Assembly: GCA_017506865.1 (NCBI GenBank)
Contig: JAFCMP010000549.1
Coordinates: 496,001-560,000 of the forward strand
Reading direction: 5' to 3'
Source of the DNA: Tribonema minus
Lineage: Eukaryota > Sar > Xanthophyceae > Tribonematales > Tribonemataceae
DNA length: 64,000 bases
Shown here: positions 34,114-44,400 of the stretch, piece after piece
Numbering within the stretch: position 1 is the stretch's first letter
Layout of the letters: each line of letters opens with the position of its first letter
The notes under the pieces: model-generated
What the model was told of the DNA's origin: nothing
Seen by the model: the letters and a program-made list of their open reading frames with translations, nothing else
The model's database searches: none
Translations under genes and position numbers: made by a program

Positions 34114-34430
34114 CCGGAGGCCATGGTGATGTGCGCTCCTGTGCAGCAGTCGACGGCGAAGCCCGCAAATTCCGCCCTGCACCGCGCCTGTGAATACGAT
34201 GCGGAAGTCCACCTCGAAAACCAGCACCTTGCCTGCAAACCGTGGCAGTTGGCTGACACGTTACCTGCTGCGGCTGTGCATGCGCCTGCTTCGCAACGCG
34301 ATCAAGCAGCTCGACGAGGTAAGCCCTCAGGTGAGCTGGCAAGGCGGCCATGACGCAATTTTGGAGTTGAGCATCGTCGATGGTGGAGGGTTGAGGCCAC
34401 GGTGACGGGCTGCTGCCGCCGGAGTTGTCG
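33795..34430 (-). pseudogene. Unrecognised, probably mobile-element-derived coding fragment
   Basis: Minus-strand coding-like sequence changes frame several times. It starts with QNCVMAALPAHLRAYLVELL (about 34385-34310), then KVLVFEVDFRIVFTGAV, FAVDCCTGAHITMASGSQFK and the shared arm segment ending AFKTHRRYY-stop. Composition is clearly protein-like, but no single frame is open. I do not recognise the family. It may be the N-terminal part of the same element as 37436-38150, since the plus-strand arms of both foldbacks are collinear; this is inference. Confidence 0.45.
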
Positions 34431-35023
34431 GGTGTTGCTGCGGCACGCAGCGCACATTCAGCTGACTGCTGGTTGAGAAGGCTGGTTGAGAAGGCGAGAG
34501 GATAGGACCTGAGAAGTAGCGGGATCCTGAATCATGGTGCCTGGGAAGTCCAGCTCGTGTGGCTGCCGTGGCGCTCTCGCTCCAAAAATAACAGCCAACA
34601 CGTCATCGACCCACTGCTTTTATTGATGTCGTGGCTCATGCTGGCCACGGCCACGGTGAGGGAAACAAACTGAACTTCAACATTTTTTCTTTTGCTTCTG
34701 CTTGTGAGAAGCACCTTGTTAGTTCTCATCCTATTGCGACGACCAGGTACACGCTGGCTGGGCAGGCATTCGAGCAGTAACGTGGTGAAGCACCACCAGC
34801 CTTCATTTGCGGCTGCTCTGCCTTGGTCTGAACTCTTGTGACGAGGGTTAAGCAATTTCACAGTTGGTGCTCACGAGAGACCAACTGCGGGACCTCGCAC
34901 GGCGCGGCGCCGTGAACGTGCAGTAAGCGGGCGCACCGGAGGTGACTTTCGCAAGAGCAGCAGCAGCGAAGCCGGGGGGTGCACAGAGCGGGACATTACA
35001 GCAAGTGGACCTCCGTCGTCATC
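34431..35023. other. Intergenic, no gene seen
   Basis: A small direct duplication (GAGAAGGCTGGTTGAGAAGG at about 34472) and no supported ORF. Confidence 0.4.
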
Positions 35024-35353
35024 ATGGGAGGCGCGCCGGAGATGAGCGACTTTCAGGCACACGTGCTCGTGGGTATGTCGGTGGTGGGGGCAGGCATTGT
35101 GCTGGCAGGCATGTGCAAAGTCTGGGGCGTGCAGCAAGTGCTATTGGGGGCTTTACCACTGATCGTGACCATCGGTGCCGCATACTGGCTCGCCTCGTGC
35201 TTGGACGACAGGAACGATGCAGAGGACAAGGCAAACGAGGAACAGCTGCAGCAGGCAGCCAGGTCAGCACCCGAAACTTCAGCGCCTGGTAGTGCACAAG
35301 CATCGAGTGTTTCCCAAAGGCCGAGGCGCAGTAGTAGGCTGCGGGCAGACTAA
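35024..35353 (+). CDS. Small two-helix membrane protein, unrecognised
   Basis: Single-exon ORF of 109 residues starting MGGAPEMSDFQ. Two hydrophobic stretches (VLVGMSVVGAGIVLAGM and VLLGALPLIVTIGAAYWLA) are separated by CKVWGVQQ and look like a helical hairpin. A charged, Ser/Arg-rich tail ends QRPRRSSRLRAD. GC-rich third positions match the real genes nearby. A TTACAG just upstream could be an acceptor, so this may be a last exon. No family recognised. Confidence 0.55.
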   Translation: MGGAPEMSDFQAHVLVGMSVVGAGIVLAGMCKVWGVQQVLLGALPLIVTIGAAYWLASCLDDRNDAEDKANEEQLQQAARSAPETSAPGSAQASSVSQRPRRSSRLRAD

Positions 35354-37430
35354 ATGTACATGCAATGAGCATTTACTATCCCTTGGTCGGCGCAACACCT
35401 GTTGCTCTCTTGCATTTTGTGAAATTCATGTCGTAGCGTGTATTTACTGTGTACCTGCCTCAATATGTGCAGTCAATGCGCAGCAGAAACAGTCACATGT
35501 CTGCCGCAGTAGCTGGGGAAGTTCTTGATGAAGGACACATATGCTCTCTGTAGAGAGTCAGTCTTGATTATGCACGTTGAGGCTGCACTAGCCCGTGCAT
35601 CTGCAACACATCATGTGTATCGACATCTTCTGCCAGCAACACTGCGACCTGTACATGCCGGCGCAGGATAGCTTCGCAGGTACGCCATGAAGGGATGCAA
35701 TAAGGGATGCAATGCCCACACTGGTTCATGAAATGGCCTCACAAAAGTTAGTACTGCATGGCTGCGTCTTCTGGCTATGGCAGCAATTGCCTTTTGCGCA
35801 TTTGCCTTAACACAGGCGGTGTCCTGGTTAAAGTCTGCTAGGAAACTTGTAGACAGCAGTCACCATGATTACGCGTATACATCAGCATTGCAGAGGTACT
35901 GTGTCAATGTTCACATGTGCATGTGTGCTGTGAAGCTGCCTGATGCGTGCCACATCATGGGCGTGTATCACTCGAGATCGATATATGCCCATTAAGCCCC
36001 TCGAGACGAGCAGGAACATCAGCCGCGACAAATCACGATGAATTGTTTGAAAATCGAGTTGCGCGGCGCCCGGGCGGTCATATATTCTGTTGCGTGTGGG
36101 ATGCAGGGCGCAGTATACGTTTTATCACTTATTATGCATCTCAAGAACTGGGAGTCAAGCAAGCTTGGGTGGCGCCATTTGCATCATATTGAGGGGAGTG
36201 CCAAATTTGACTGCCAATGTGCTTCACTCAAGAGGTGCAGAGTGCCTTGACCAGCACAACGTCGCCTTCGTTTTGCCCAAGCGCCTGCACCAATTTAAAT
36301 GCATTGCAATGCAGCGAGGCAGCGCCATAGCCATCCCTGCACATCATGGTCGACCGACCTGCGTTGATGGGAGGGGTGTTTACATTATGTGATTACAAGT
36401 TTCATTTACTTTTGCAGGCTTGTTGCCACTGTTGTTGAACGGAAGTACAACAAGAGCGAGAACTAGTAAAAAGTACAACACATTGTTGAGCGACTCGGAA
36501 TAAGAGTGCCGGGGGGCTGTTAGCTGCCGTTGGTGAGAGGGGGGTGTAGTACACACATGAGTGGGTTTTGAACGTCAGTCATTTGAATTGTCAGGCTTTT
36601 TGATTTATCGCCACTTTTATCAATCGGAATTTCGGCACGTTCTTGAGCAGATAAAACTGCAGGGTCTGTCAGCTGACGTCAGAGCACCTGCAATTCAGCC
36701 CTAAGAATGCAGCTGGTCTGCCTTGCACATGCACCTGCACTTTGACACAGGCGATGGACGCAGTCCTGCACATCTGACTGAATCTTGTTGTGGGCATCAG
36801 ATGGCTGTAGCCCTAGGCATGCTGAACAACAACCACAACTGCAGTGTGTGTCTATAACTATTATGATTACGTGCATACGTCGGTGAGGAGCATTAGGCCA
36901 GTATGCACAGTCAATGAACAGTGCTCTGTCCTGTGAGCACACAGACTCAAAAGGTATCAATGAATTGGAGACACACACCTGAACAGCTGATGGTGTGGCT
37001 CAGAGAATGGGCAAATACTCGTTGCACTTGATGCTGGATGATGCGGAGGTGGAACCTGCTTAGGGGTAGCGGTCTTGCTCATAGACCTTGAGACTTGGGT
37101 GCATGGAGTGAGAGACCATGAGCTGACGCCAGTTGAGGGTATCCGCCTGACTCAGACCAGAGTTTATTCATGAACATGATCCTCAGTCAAACCCTAACCT
37201 ATAGGGCATGTGTCTGATGTGGTCAATCTGCTTTAACTCCCCCTTCTTCAGATCAGCGTCGCCCTCGATGCTGGGCATCATTGAGTGATATTTGCTTGAT
37301 TTTCTTAACCTTTCTTAGCACGTCATCGCCGGTTAAACCAATTCAGGGCAGGGGTGGTGCTGTATCCATTAGTCATCAGTTTGGAAACCGGAAAATAAAA
37401 GCCTTCACGAGATGTTACTTATTCATGATA
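35354..37430. other. Intergenic, one shared repeat end
   Basis: No supported gene. 36454-36480 carries a string nearly identical to the retrotransposon's 3' terminal repeat (GAGCGAGAACTAGTAAAAAG then TACAACA), so a second, otherwise unrecognised element may end here. Confidence 0.45.
36454..36480 (+). repeat. Match to retrotransposon 3'-end motif
   Basis: About 23 of 26 bases match the minus-strand reading of 27250-27275, in opposite orientation. Confidence 0.6.
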
Positions 37431-37435
37431 ATTTC

Positions 37436-38107
37436 AGATGTGCCGCAAGCGGGACCCGCCGCGTGGCGGAGGATCGGTTCACATCTCAGACCTCCCTGCG
37501 CAGGCCCGGAGCACCCTCTGCAAACTACGCCACGGTGACCTATCAGACGTTGTCCGTGCGCGTGCGCCACCACTGCAGCTACACGCGCCGCATACGCATG
37601 TTCGACTCATACCGCGCCAGGGAGCGGGCGGTAGCGCCTTGTGGCCCGCGACATCATCGGCCCACCTGACCCCAGCGTGCGGCGCGTCGTCTTCTTCGGG
37701 AAGGCGGAGTTTGGCAGCGGCTCCTGCGGCCCCGTCCCCAGGAAGTGGCTCATTCGGCACCTCGCCTGCCTGGTGCCGCCGGGGTATGGGCACGCGGGAG
37801 CCGCTGCCGAACTCCGCCTTGGCCCAGAAGACAACGCGGTGCACACTGGGGTCAGGTGGGGCCGATGATATCGCGGGCCATGCGCACCACCGCCCGCTCC
37901 CTTGCGTGGTAGGAGTCGAACGGGCGTATGCGGCGTGTATGGCTGAAGTAGTGCCGTACGCGCACAGACAACATCTGGTACGTCACCGTGGCGTAGTTGG
38001 CGGCACCTTCTCCGGGCCTGCGCAGGGAGGTCGTGCGTGTGAACCGCAACTCCGCCACGCTCAAGTCCGGGTCCCGCTTGCGGCACATCTTGAGGCAGTG
38101 GCGTGAG
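37436..38107. repeat. Second large imperfect inverted repeat (foldback)
   Basis: Arms 37436-about 37740 and 38090-about 37800 are roughly 85% identical by eye around a centre of about 60 nt. Both start with ATGTGCCGCAAGCGGGACCC and run through coding-like sequence toward the centre from opposite strands. Confidence 0.85.
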
Positions 38108-38150
38108 TTCTTGCTCAGTGCCTCGTAGCTGGACGGTGAGAGGGAAGCGG
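37436..38150. pseudogene. Fanzor/TnpB-like nuclease fragments, two broken copies
   Basis: The minus copy (38150 leftward) reads SYEALSKNSRHCLK, MCRKRDPDLSVAELRF, YFSHTRRIRPFDSYHARERA, VVRMARDIIG and, after a 1-nt shift, VVFWAKAEFGSGSR. The plus copy reads the same blocks with a shift before ARDIIG, then VVFFGKAEFGSGSCGPVPRK followed by RHLA. An S-x-K-S start, a run of conserved Arg, then VVFFG-x-A-x-FG followed by G-x-x-PRK is the layout I know from algal Fanzor/TnpB-like proteins just upstream of the RuvC-II glutamate. Both copies stop at the foldback centre before the catalytic Glu and zinc ribbon, so neither can be active. The family call is from memory of the pattern. Confidence 0.45.
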
Positions 38151-38915
38151 CGAGAGAGAAGCAGGAGCGGGAGGAAAAAAGCGGAAGGAAAAAGGGGCAA
38201 GGGGGAGCAGGCAGGGATGTGAGCGCTGATTCTTGATTACTAAACTCAATTCATCACACGAGCTGTACAATGTCTTGTGCCTTGGGGTTGAAATTTAGTG
38301 TACCGCCCTGCAACTGACAGCGAAAGTTCGCCACATATACAAGTCAGGTCAGCACCGCGCTTATCTCGAGGAGCGGCGGCAAAGGAGGTCTGCACGGCTA
38401 CCGCAGGATAGCCTCGAAACAAGCACATAGGTTCCAAGAGCGGCGTATTTTTTTTCAAAAGCCCTTATCTTTGCCATTTTGACCTCAATCCGCCTAGGGG
38501 CACCAGCAGCTGCGGTTCGTCACTGCGATCCCTCACCAGGTCATTTGTGACAAGCCGTATCCGCGTCAAGTCCAACTTCACCTTGTAAAGAACGACTAGC
38601 CTTATAGCGTCACGGGTGCCATGAAGTCGACGCCGGGTGTTCTTTCGTGCTCATACGACAACTCCAGCAGCGGGCCTCAAGGCACCAAAGCAGCCGGAGC
38701 AGCAGGATCTTGTGCCTTCAGAATGCTACAAGGAGATCCAAACAAAACGTTCGGCCTCGAAAGAGTCCAAGAGTAAAGCTGCTCAAACACAAGACTTACC
38801 TTGTCATGTACTCGTTGATCGCCGTGCAGCGTCAGCTGTCAGGTCAGATCTCTCCCCAGCTTCAACTTGCACTTAAAGTCTCGACATTTTGCACTGTGTA
38901 GAGAGAGCAGCCGCC
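38151..38915. other. Intergenic, no gene seen
   Basis: A purine-rich block (38150-38215) and short ORFs only. Presumed 5' flank of the next gene. Confidence 0.4.
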
Positions 38916-40307
38916 ATGACGACGGGTGAGAATTCGCGGACAAACGGCAGCCTCACCAGTGGTCCTGAAGACATTGCAGCAGCGAGCGGGCTGGACCAGG
39001 ACTGGCAGCACGTGGAGGTCCCAACCGGGTAAGATCAACAAACCCATGAGCAGCAAGAGGAGCAAGACCAGGAAGATGAGTAAGAGGGTCAAGAGCAGCA
39101 AAAGAGGAGCAAGAGCAGCAAAAGAGCAGCAACAGCAACAGCAGCAAGAGCAGCAACATGAGCAAGAGCCTTGAAGTTGAATTAATTGTAGTTGAGGTTT
39201 GTATCAACTGTGATTGCGATGAAGCCGCTTGATGCTGTGTGCTTGTGTCATTCGCATGAGTTTTAGTTGAAGTGTAAGCCAACGTGACTGAAGCCGCTTC
39301 AGTCTCGCAGTGAACTGTCACCTGTTCTGCATGTTTAGTCCGCAAGACTTATTCTCGAACCACCTGCTGTCAATGACATCATGCTGATGCTGTGTGCTTG
39401 TGCCATTTGCTGCTGCAGGCTGATGAAGGTGCCGCAGCCTCAGGTGCCCCCCGCACAGATGTGCTCATCTGAGGCGACGCCATAGGAACGCCAGCGCAGT
39501 TCAGGCGCCAGTGACGCCGCCACAACGCCGTCTCTGGCCGGCGCGCTGCAGGGACATGTTGTCGCCACTGCGAAAGCGGTGTACGCCACGGTGGCACACG
39601 GACTTTTCAGTCACGGCAAGCAGTTTGAGCACCAGCAGCAGCTTGAGCGCGAGACGGCTGCAGCTGTGGAACGGGCACTGGCGTGGGAGCGCCGTCAGCT
39701 GCAGAAGGCCGCGGCGATTATGGCAATGCTGGAGGGCGCACTGCTGCAGCATCAGCTGCACCAAATCACGACTGTCAACAAAGGTCTGGCGGAAATGTGG
39801 CGGCGGCAGCAGCAGCAGCAGCAGCTGCAATGCGAGCGCGACAGGGCTGAAGGCCTTGCGGCGGAGCTGGTGCAAGAGCGGGAGCGCCACCAGGAGGAGG
39901 TGCGGGAGCTGCAGGCGCAGCACGACCTCGCCCAGACAGCGGCTGTCGCGGCAGCGCTGGCAGATGAACGTCAGCGACACCAGCTGCTGCTGAGAGACGC
40001 GGCCATGGCAGGTCTGTCACCGATGGCTGCTCAGCTTCAGGTTGCACTGCAGCAGGCTCAGCAGCAGCAGCAGCAGGAGCTCACAGCCGTTGCCGCCGCG
40101 GTGGAGGCGCAGCACCTGACTATCACACAGGAGCTGGATGATCTGAGGCAGCAGCACCAATCCCTGCATGGCGAGTACACATGGTACCGCGTGCGGCGCC
40201 AAATGATGGACATGTCGCTGAACAAGCAGTCGACGCCTGCTGCCAGTGCACCTCCCGAAGCCAAACCCCGCAGCGTGCTGGTGACCGTGCCAAGCTTCGC
40301 GGACTAG
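38916..40307 (+). CDS. Gln-rich coiled-coil protein, structure partly unresolved
   Basis: A good first exon is 38916-39028 (ATG in GCCGCCATGA, ending at a GTAAGA donor in phase 2). The main coding block is open from 39486 to the TAG at 40305-40307. It encodes a long E/Q/R/A coiled coil (FEHQQQLERETAAAVERALA..., with Q runs at about 39812-39830 and 40058-40078). A small exon at 39420-39450 (ADEGAAAS) joins the main block well if a short intron to 39507 is used, but its phase does not match exon 1. Either a frameshift or a missed exon lies there. Downstream, 40308-40551 (QLLAGMAAPHQQVISCERVD...) ends at a GTAGGT donor, and 40640-40684 (RQVPKFDVVSQ) looks like another exon, so the stop may be bypassed by splicing. 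Family not recognised. Confidence 0.55.
39046..39172 (+). repeat. AGCAAGAGG/AGCAAAAGA purine-rich repeat
   Basis: Degenerate repeats of GAGCAAGA(C/G)(C/G)A and CAGCAACAG-like units in the presumed first intron. Confidence 0.7.
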
Positions 40308-41413
40308 CAGCAGCGTGTCATGCAGCTGCTGGCCGGCATGGCTGCTCCACACCAGCAGGTGATCAGCTGCGAGCGAGTGGACAACGGCGGCCCAGCTGAC
40401 GCGCCGCTCGGGACTTGGCGGGTGAAACTGGCAAGCGGCATGCTTTGCAGGCGCCTGCAGGCATACACCGGAACCGTCAAGGCGCACTGTGAGGAGCTGG
40501 GCTCACTGTGGGTGAGGGGGGAAAGTGCTCCGCGGCCACGAGTACCAATGGTAGGTGATGACTGACTGGCACATTCAATTCGCTGCGAGCCTGCAAACTT
40601 CCACGGTGGCCAGCCATCGCACTGCCAGTTGTTGTTGTAGGGTCGCGGTTGAGGCAGGTCCCGAAGTTTGACGTGGTGTCACAGGTGGGCGCCCCCCCCC
40701 CAACCCTTCCCCCCCACCCCCCGGGGGTCACGGGAGCGGATGTTCGGTTGGTCAAAGTGCCGCTACCATCTACCACGATTGCTGGGGCTGTCGAACGCTC
40801 ATACTCTTGTCAAGTCCATGAGAGTCTCCGACTATTCGTGCAGTGGCGCACAAATATCACATTTCCATCACTGCTTCACAAGCGCATGACTGGGCATCTG
40901 CTGGAGCATGCCACTGCTGTGTCAGTAACATTGAATGCTGAAAGTGTTGACAATGCTGGCCGACGCATGCGGCCACGCCACCTGATCTGTGATCATGACT
41001 GGTGCTGCAGCTGGCTGGCAGCGATAGACAGGCACAAACCTGTAGCATGCTGCCAATAGCTGCCAGGTAAGCTATGCTACTAGAGTTGTGAAGCTGTGCA
41101 CTGTGGTTTAATGTGCCCTAAATGCGCACTGACTCAACCAAGGTCAGGCCAGCTCTATATCAAGGTCTACAGTAGGGTGACCAGCCATGTCGGAGTATGA
41201 CCTGTGCTGGCTATGAGGTGTAGTTGCCAGTACTGATATACCCGCAAGCCGTATCATGATGCTTATATGCATGAAAGCTCAAACGTCAACGAATGCATCA
41301 GAACGCACTGCATTTTCTTTTTTAAAATGAGTGCAGTACGAGGAAGCCAATTGCAACTGCAACTGTGAGCAGCAGCTTCGACAAGCTGGGTCAAAATAAG
41401 GGGTTTCTGGAAG

Positions 41414-44400
41414 ATGGGCAGCAAGTTCAGTGTGCGACAGAAAGTAGCCATGGACCAAGTGCTGGAGATTGGCGACGATGGCGCCTTCGAACTCCCGCAG
41501 CCACCGAATCCTGCCGCAGTCGAGCCACATACGGATCCACAGCCTCAGAATCATTCCAGCAAAACAGTTCCTGTTTTTCCTGCGATAGACCCAGGGCTAG
41601 CGCAGCTACGTTATCCTTTCCCTGCTTGCAATGCGCCGAGACCACCGCAACTCGTTGCACGAAGTGAGAATGCAGAGCGGGAGGAGGAAGGATTCTTCAG
41701 CGGAGGCAGCGAACACGGGGAGGGGGACACAGATACGGAGGCAGATGAGGAGGCAGCATTCCACGATGCTTTTGAAGATCTCAAGGGGATGACGAAGGAT
41801 GCTGCGAAAGCCAAGGAGATGAAAGAGCAGGCAAGTCAGTCTCAAGATGCTTTAGATGCTTATACCTTTAGCAACGACAGTTTAGCCTAGACTTGCGTTT
41901 TGGGTACTAGTTGTAGTTTGAGAGCCGACAACCAGGCGCATGATGCAGCACGTTGCGCTTCAACATTACTGAATATCCATGCAAGAAGGCATATCACAGT
42001 GCGAGCTAGCACCTCTCTGACTACAATAAGGTGCTCCCAGTCGTTTTAGACTGTCAACAGGTCGGTCGGTTGCAGAGCACACTCAAGTACCCGTTGAAAC
42101 ATCCAGGAACTGAGCTGACATAGAGCCAGCTTTATTCCAGCACAGCGCACGAATGCTTTGAGTCCGCAAAGGACATCAAAGGCTGGCCCTTAGTCAGTCC
42201 TTGAGGCACCTTTTCTGACTGCAACTTATGGAGTGCGGTTCTGTCGTTTTGATAGGCGATTGATCCAGCCACAAGCAACAAGCTCTGACAATTGTATCTG
42301 TCAACCTGAGCCTTCACTTTGAAATGCTATCACTGCACAATAACATCTGCTCTTGCAGTTTTGGCAAAGGGTGATGTTGCTAGGCGCAACGGCAACTGTC
42401 AGCTTGTCATAGGTAGCGACTGAAGTTTGTATCACCAGACAGACTTTCCTGGGTGTCTTTGCAGCTTTTTCAAAAGTATATCTCACATATCTTAAAGAAA
42501 TTGACGGAAGGGCACCACCAGGAGTAGAGCCTGCGGCTTAATTTGACTCAACAGGGGGAAACTTATCTCATTGTTCATTGGGCTTTTCCTTGCCCTACGC
42601 CTTTGTAACAGCAACACACATAACATCGCCTGCAGTGCACCAACTGATCAGCTACATAATCCCAATGCACCACAAAGCGGTACACAAACAAGATCGATGT
42701 TTGCAATACATAGTTCATGCTGCATTTGCACTCAGTCAACTCTGTTGAGCCTACCCAATCTGCTGGATAACAGCATGCAGCAATTGCGTGAGTTGAGCTG
42801 CTTGGATCCCGACTCATTAACTTAGTATCCTGCATTGAGTAGGTCTGGAATACAATACACAGGTCACTTTAGAGATGCATTATTCGCATGTTTGTGCAGT
42901 AGTGGCCTTCAATCATTAACGCATTTCAACGCACTTTAAACATGCCAAGCAGGACAAAGATTATGCCTGTACACCCCTTGGCTTTTCCCGTGAACTAACG
43001 AATAATCCTGTGACACTTGATTCACCTTCAGGGCAACACGTACTACCTGGCAAAGCAGTATCTGGACGCAGCGGACTGCTACACGCTGGCCCTCGAGTTC
43101 TGCCCGGACGATGAAGGGGAGCGAGAAAACAAGGCCGTTTACTTCAGCAACAGGGCAGCGTGCCACCTGCGATTGGAGGACTTTCAGCAGGTCGTCAATG
43201 ACTGCACGGAGGCGCTGACCATAAAGGTGAGGGGGGGTATGTAGGGTATTGACTTCTCCACAGTTGGGACGAGACAAGTCATTTACTCGTTACTGGTACT
43301 CGTAGAAGCACTAGTACGGAAGTACTCGTACACGACGAGTACTCGTACTTCATGATTTCGGAGCCAGTACTCGTACAGCACGAGTACTCGTACATGATTT
43401 CGGAGGCCGTACTCGTACAGGACGAGTACTCGTACACGATCGTCATCCCCATACTCGTACAGTACTCGTACTCGTTTACTCGTCTCGTCTCAACTGTGGA
43501 CTTCTCGGTTGAGCAGTGCCACTGCAGCAGTGCTCAGCACCAGGTGGCGCGTGGTATCTTCATCGGCACCATCAGATCTGAGCTCTGTATGACTTCGACC
43601 ATGCCACGCACCACGTGCGCGAAGGGCCCAGATCGACAATCCAACCCCAATCGCAGGTTGGCATCATGGGTTGGCGGCATATCACGCTTATTCTAATGAG
43701 TATGGATGAGCTCAGGGTTATGCGCTGATCACCAAGCGATGACAGGCTTTTGTTTTTGACTTTATGTGACTGCAGTTAGGGTCAGGGTTAGGGTTAGGGT
43801 TATACGCCGCCATCATCAACCATGCATGAAGCTTTGGTTGTCACTGAATACAGTCCCATGCGCTTCTTCGGCGTGGATTGCATGTATGTACTCATAATCG
43901 TGTCCCTTTCTTACAGGTGCAGCAGCAATCCGTGTAGAGCAGCGCGCACAGCAGTACCCTGAATTAAACGCCCAGTGCTCACACGCCACATGCAAGAACG
44001 AGTTATGTATGTGCACACATATATGTACACGTGTGCGTGTGTGGACTTGTGCCAAATGCAGCAGTACATGCCATCGCCAGCTCACAACTAGGGCAGACAG
44101 CAACTACACTGTCCATGCGCATACTTCAAGTAGTTGCGGTTACAGGATCTGTTCGTTGCTTGCGCACGCTTTCTGTGCAGCCCAAGTACGTCAAGGCTTT
44201 GCTGCGGCGAGCAGAGGCACACGAGCGGCTAGAAAAGTATGATCTGGCTGTGGCCGATCTGAAGGAGCTTGTGACCGCACCACCAGAAGAAGCACCCCCA
44301 AAAGGCAAGCGGAACCAGCTTTTTACCCCATGTTTGCACTGTGACAAGGAACCCCTCGAAATTTGCCAATTCTTGCCTTCTTTTGACCATATCTTGGCTG

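Noticed and set aside
37601-37700. The first foldback (33.4-34.4 kb) and the second (37.4-38.1 kb) as one intact Fanzor gene
   Set aside because: Only the plus-strand arms are collinear, both are frameshifted, 3.6 kb separates them, and the catalytic end is missing; kept as fragments.
43259-43498. Regularly spaced TACTCGTA units looking like a CRISPR array
   Set aside because: Eukaryotic intron, repeats themselves palindromic and irregular, no distinct spacers; fully explained by the MITE.
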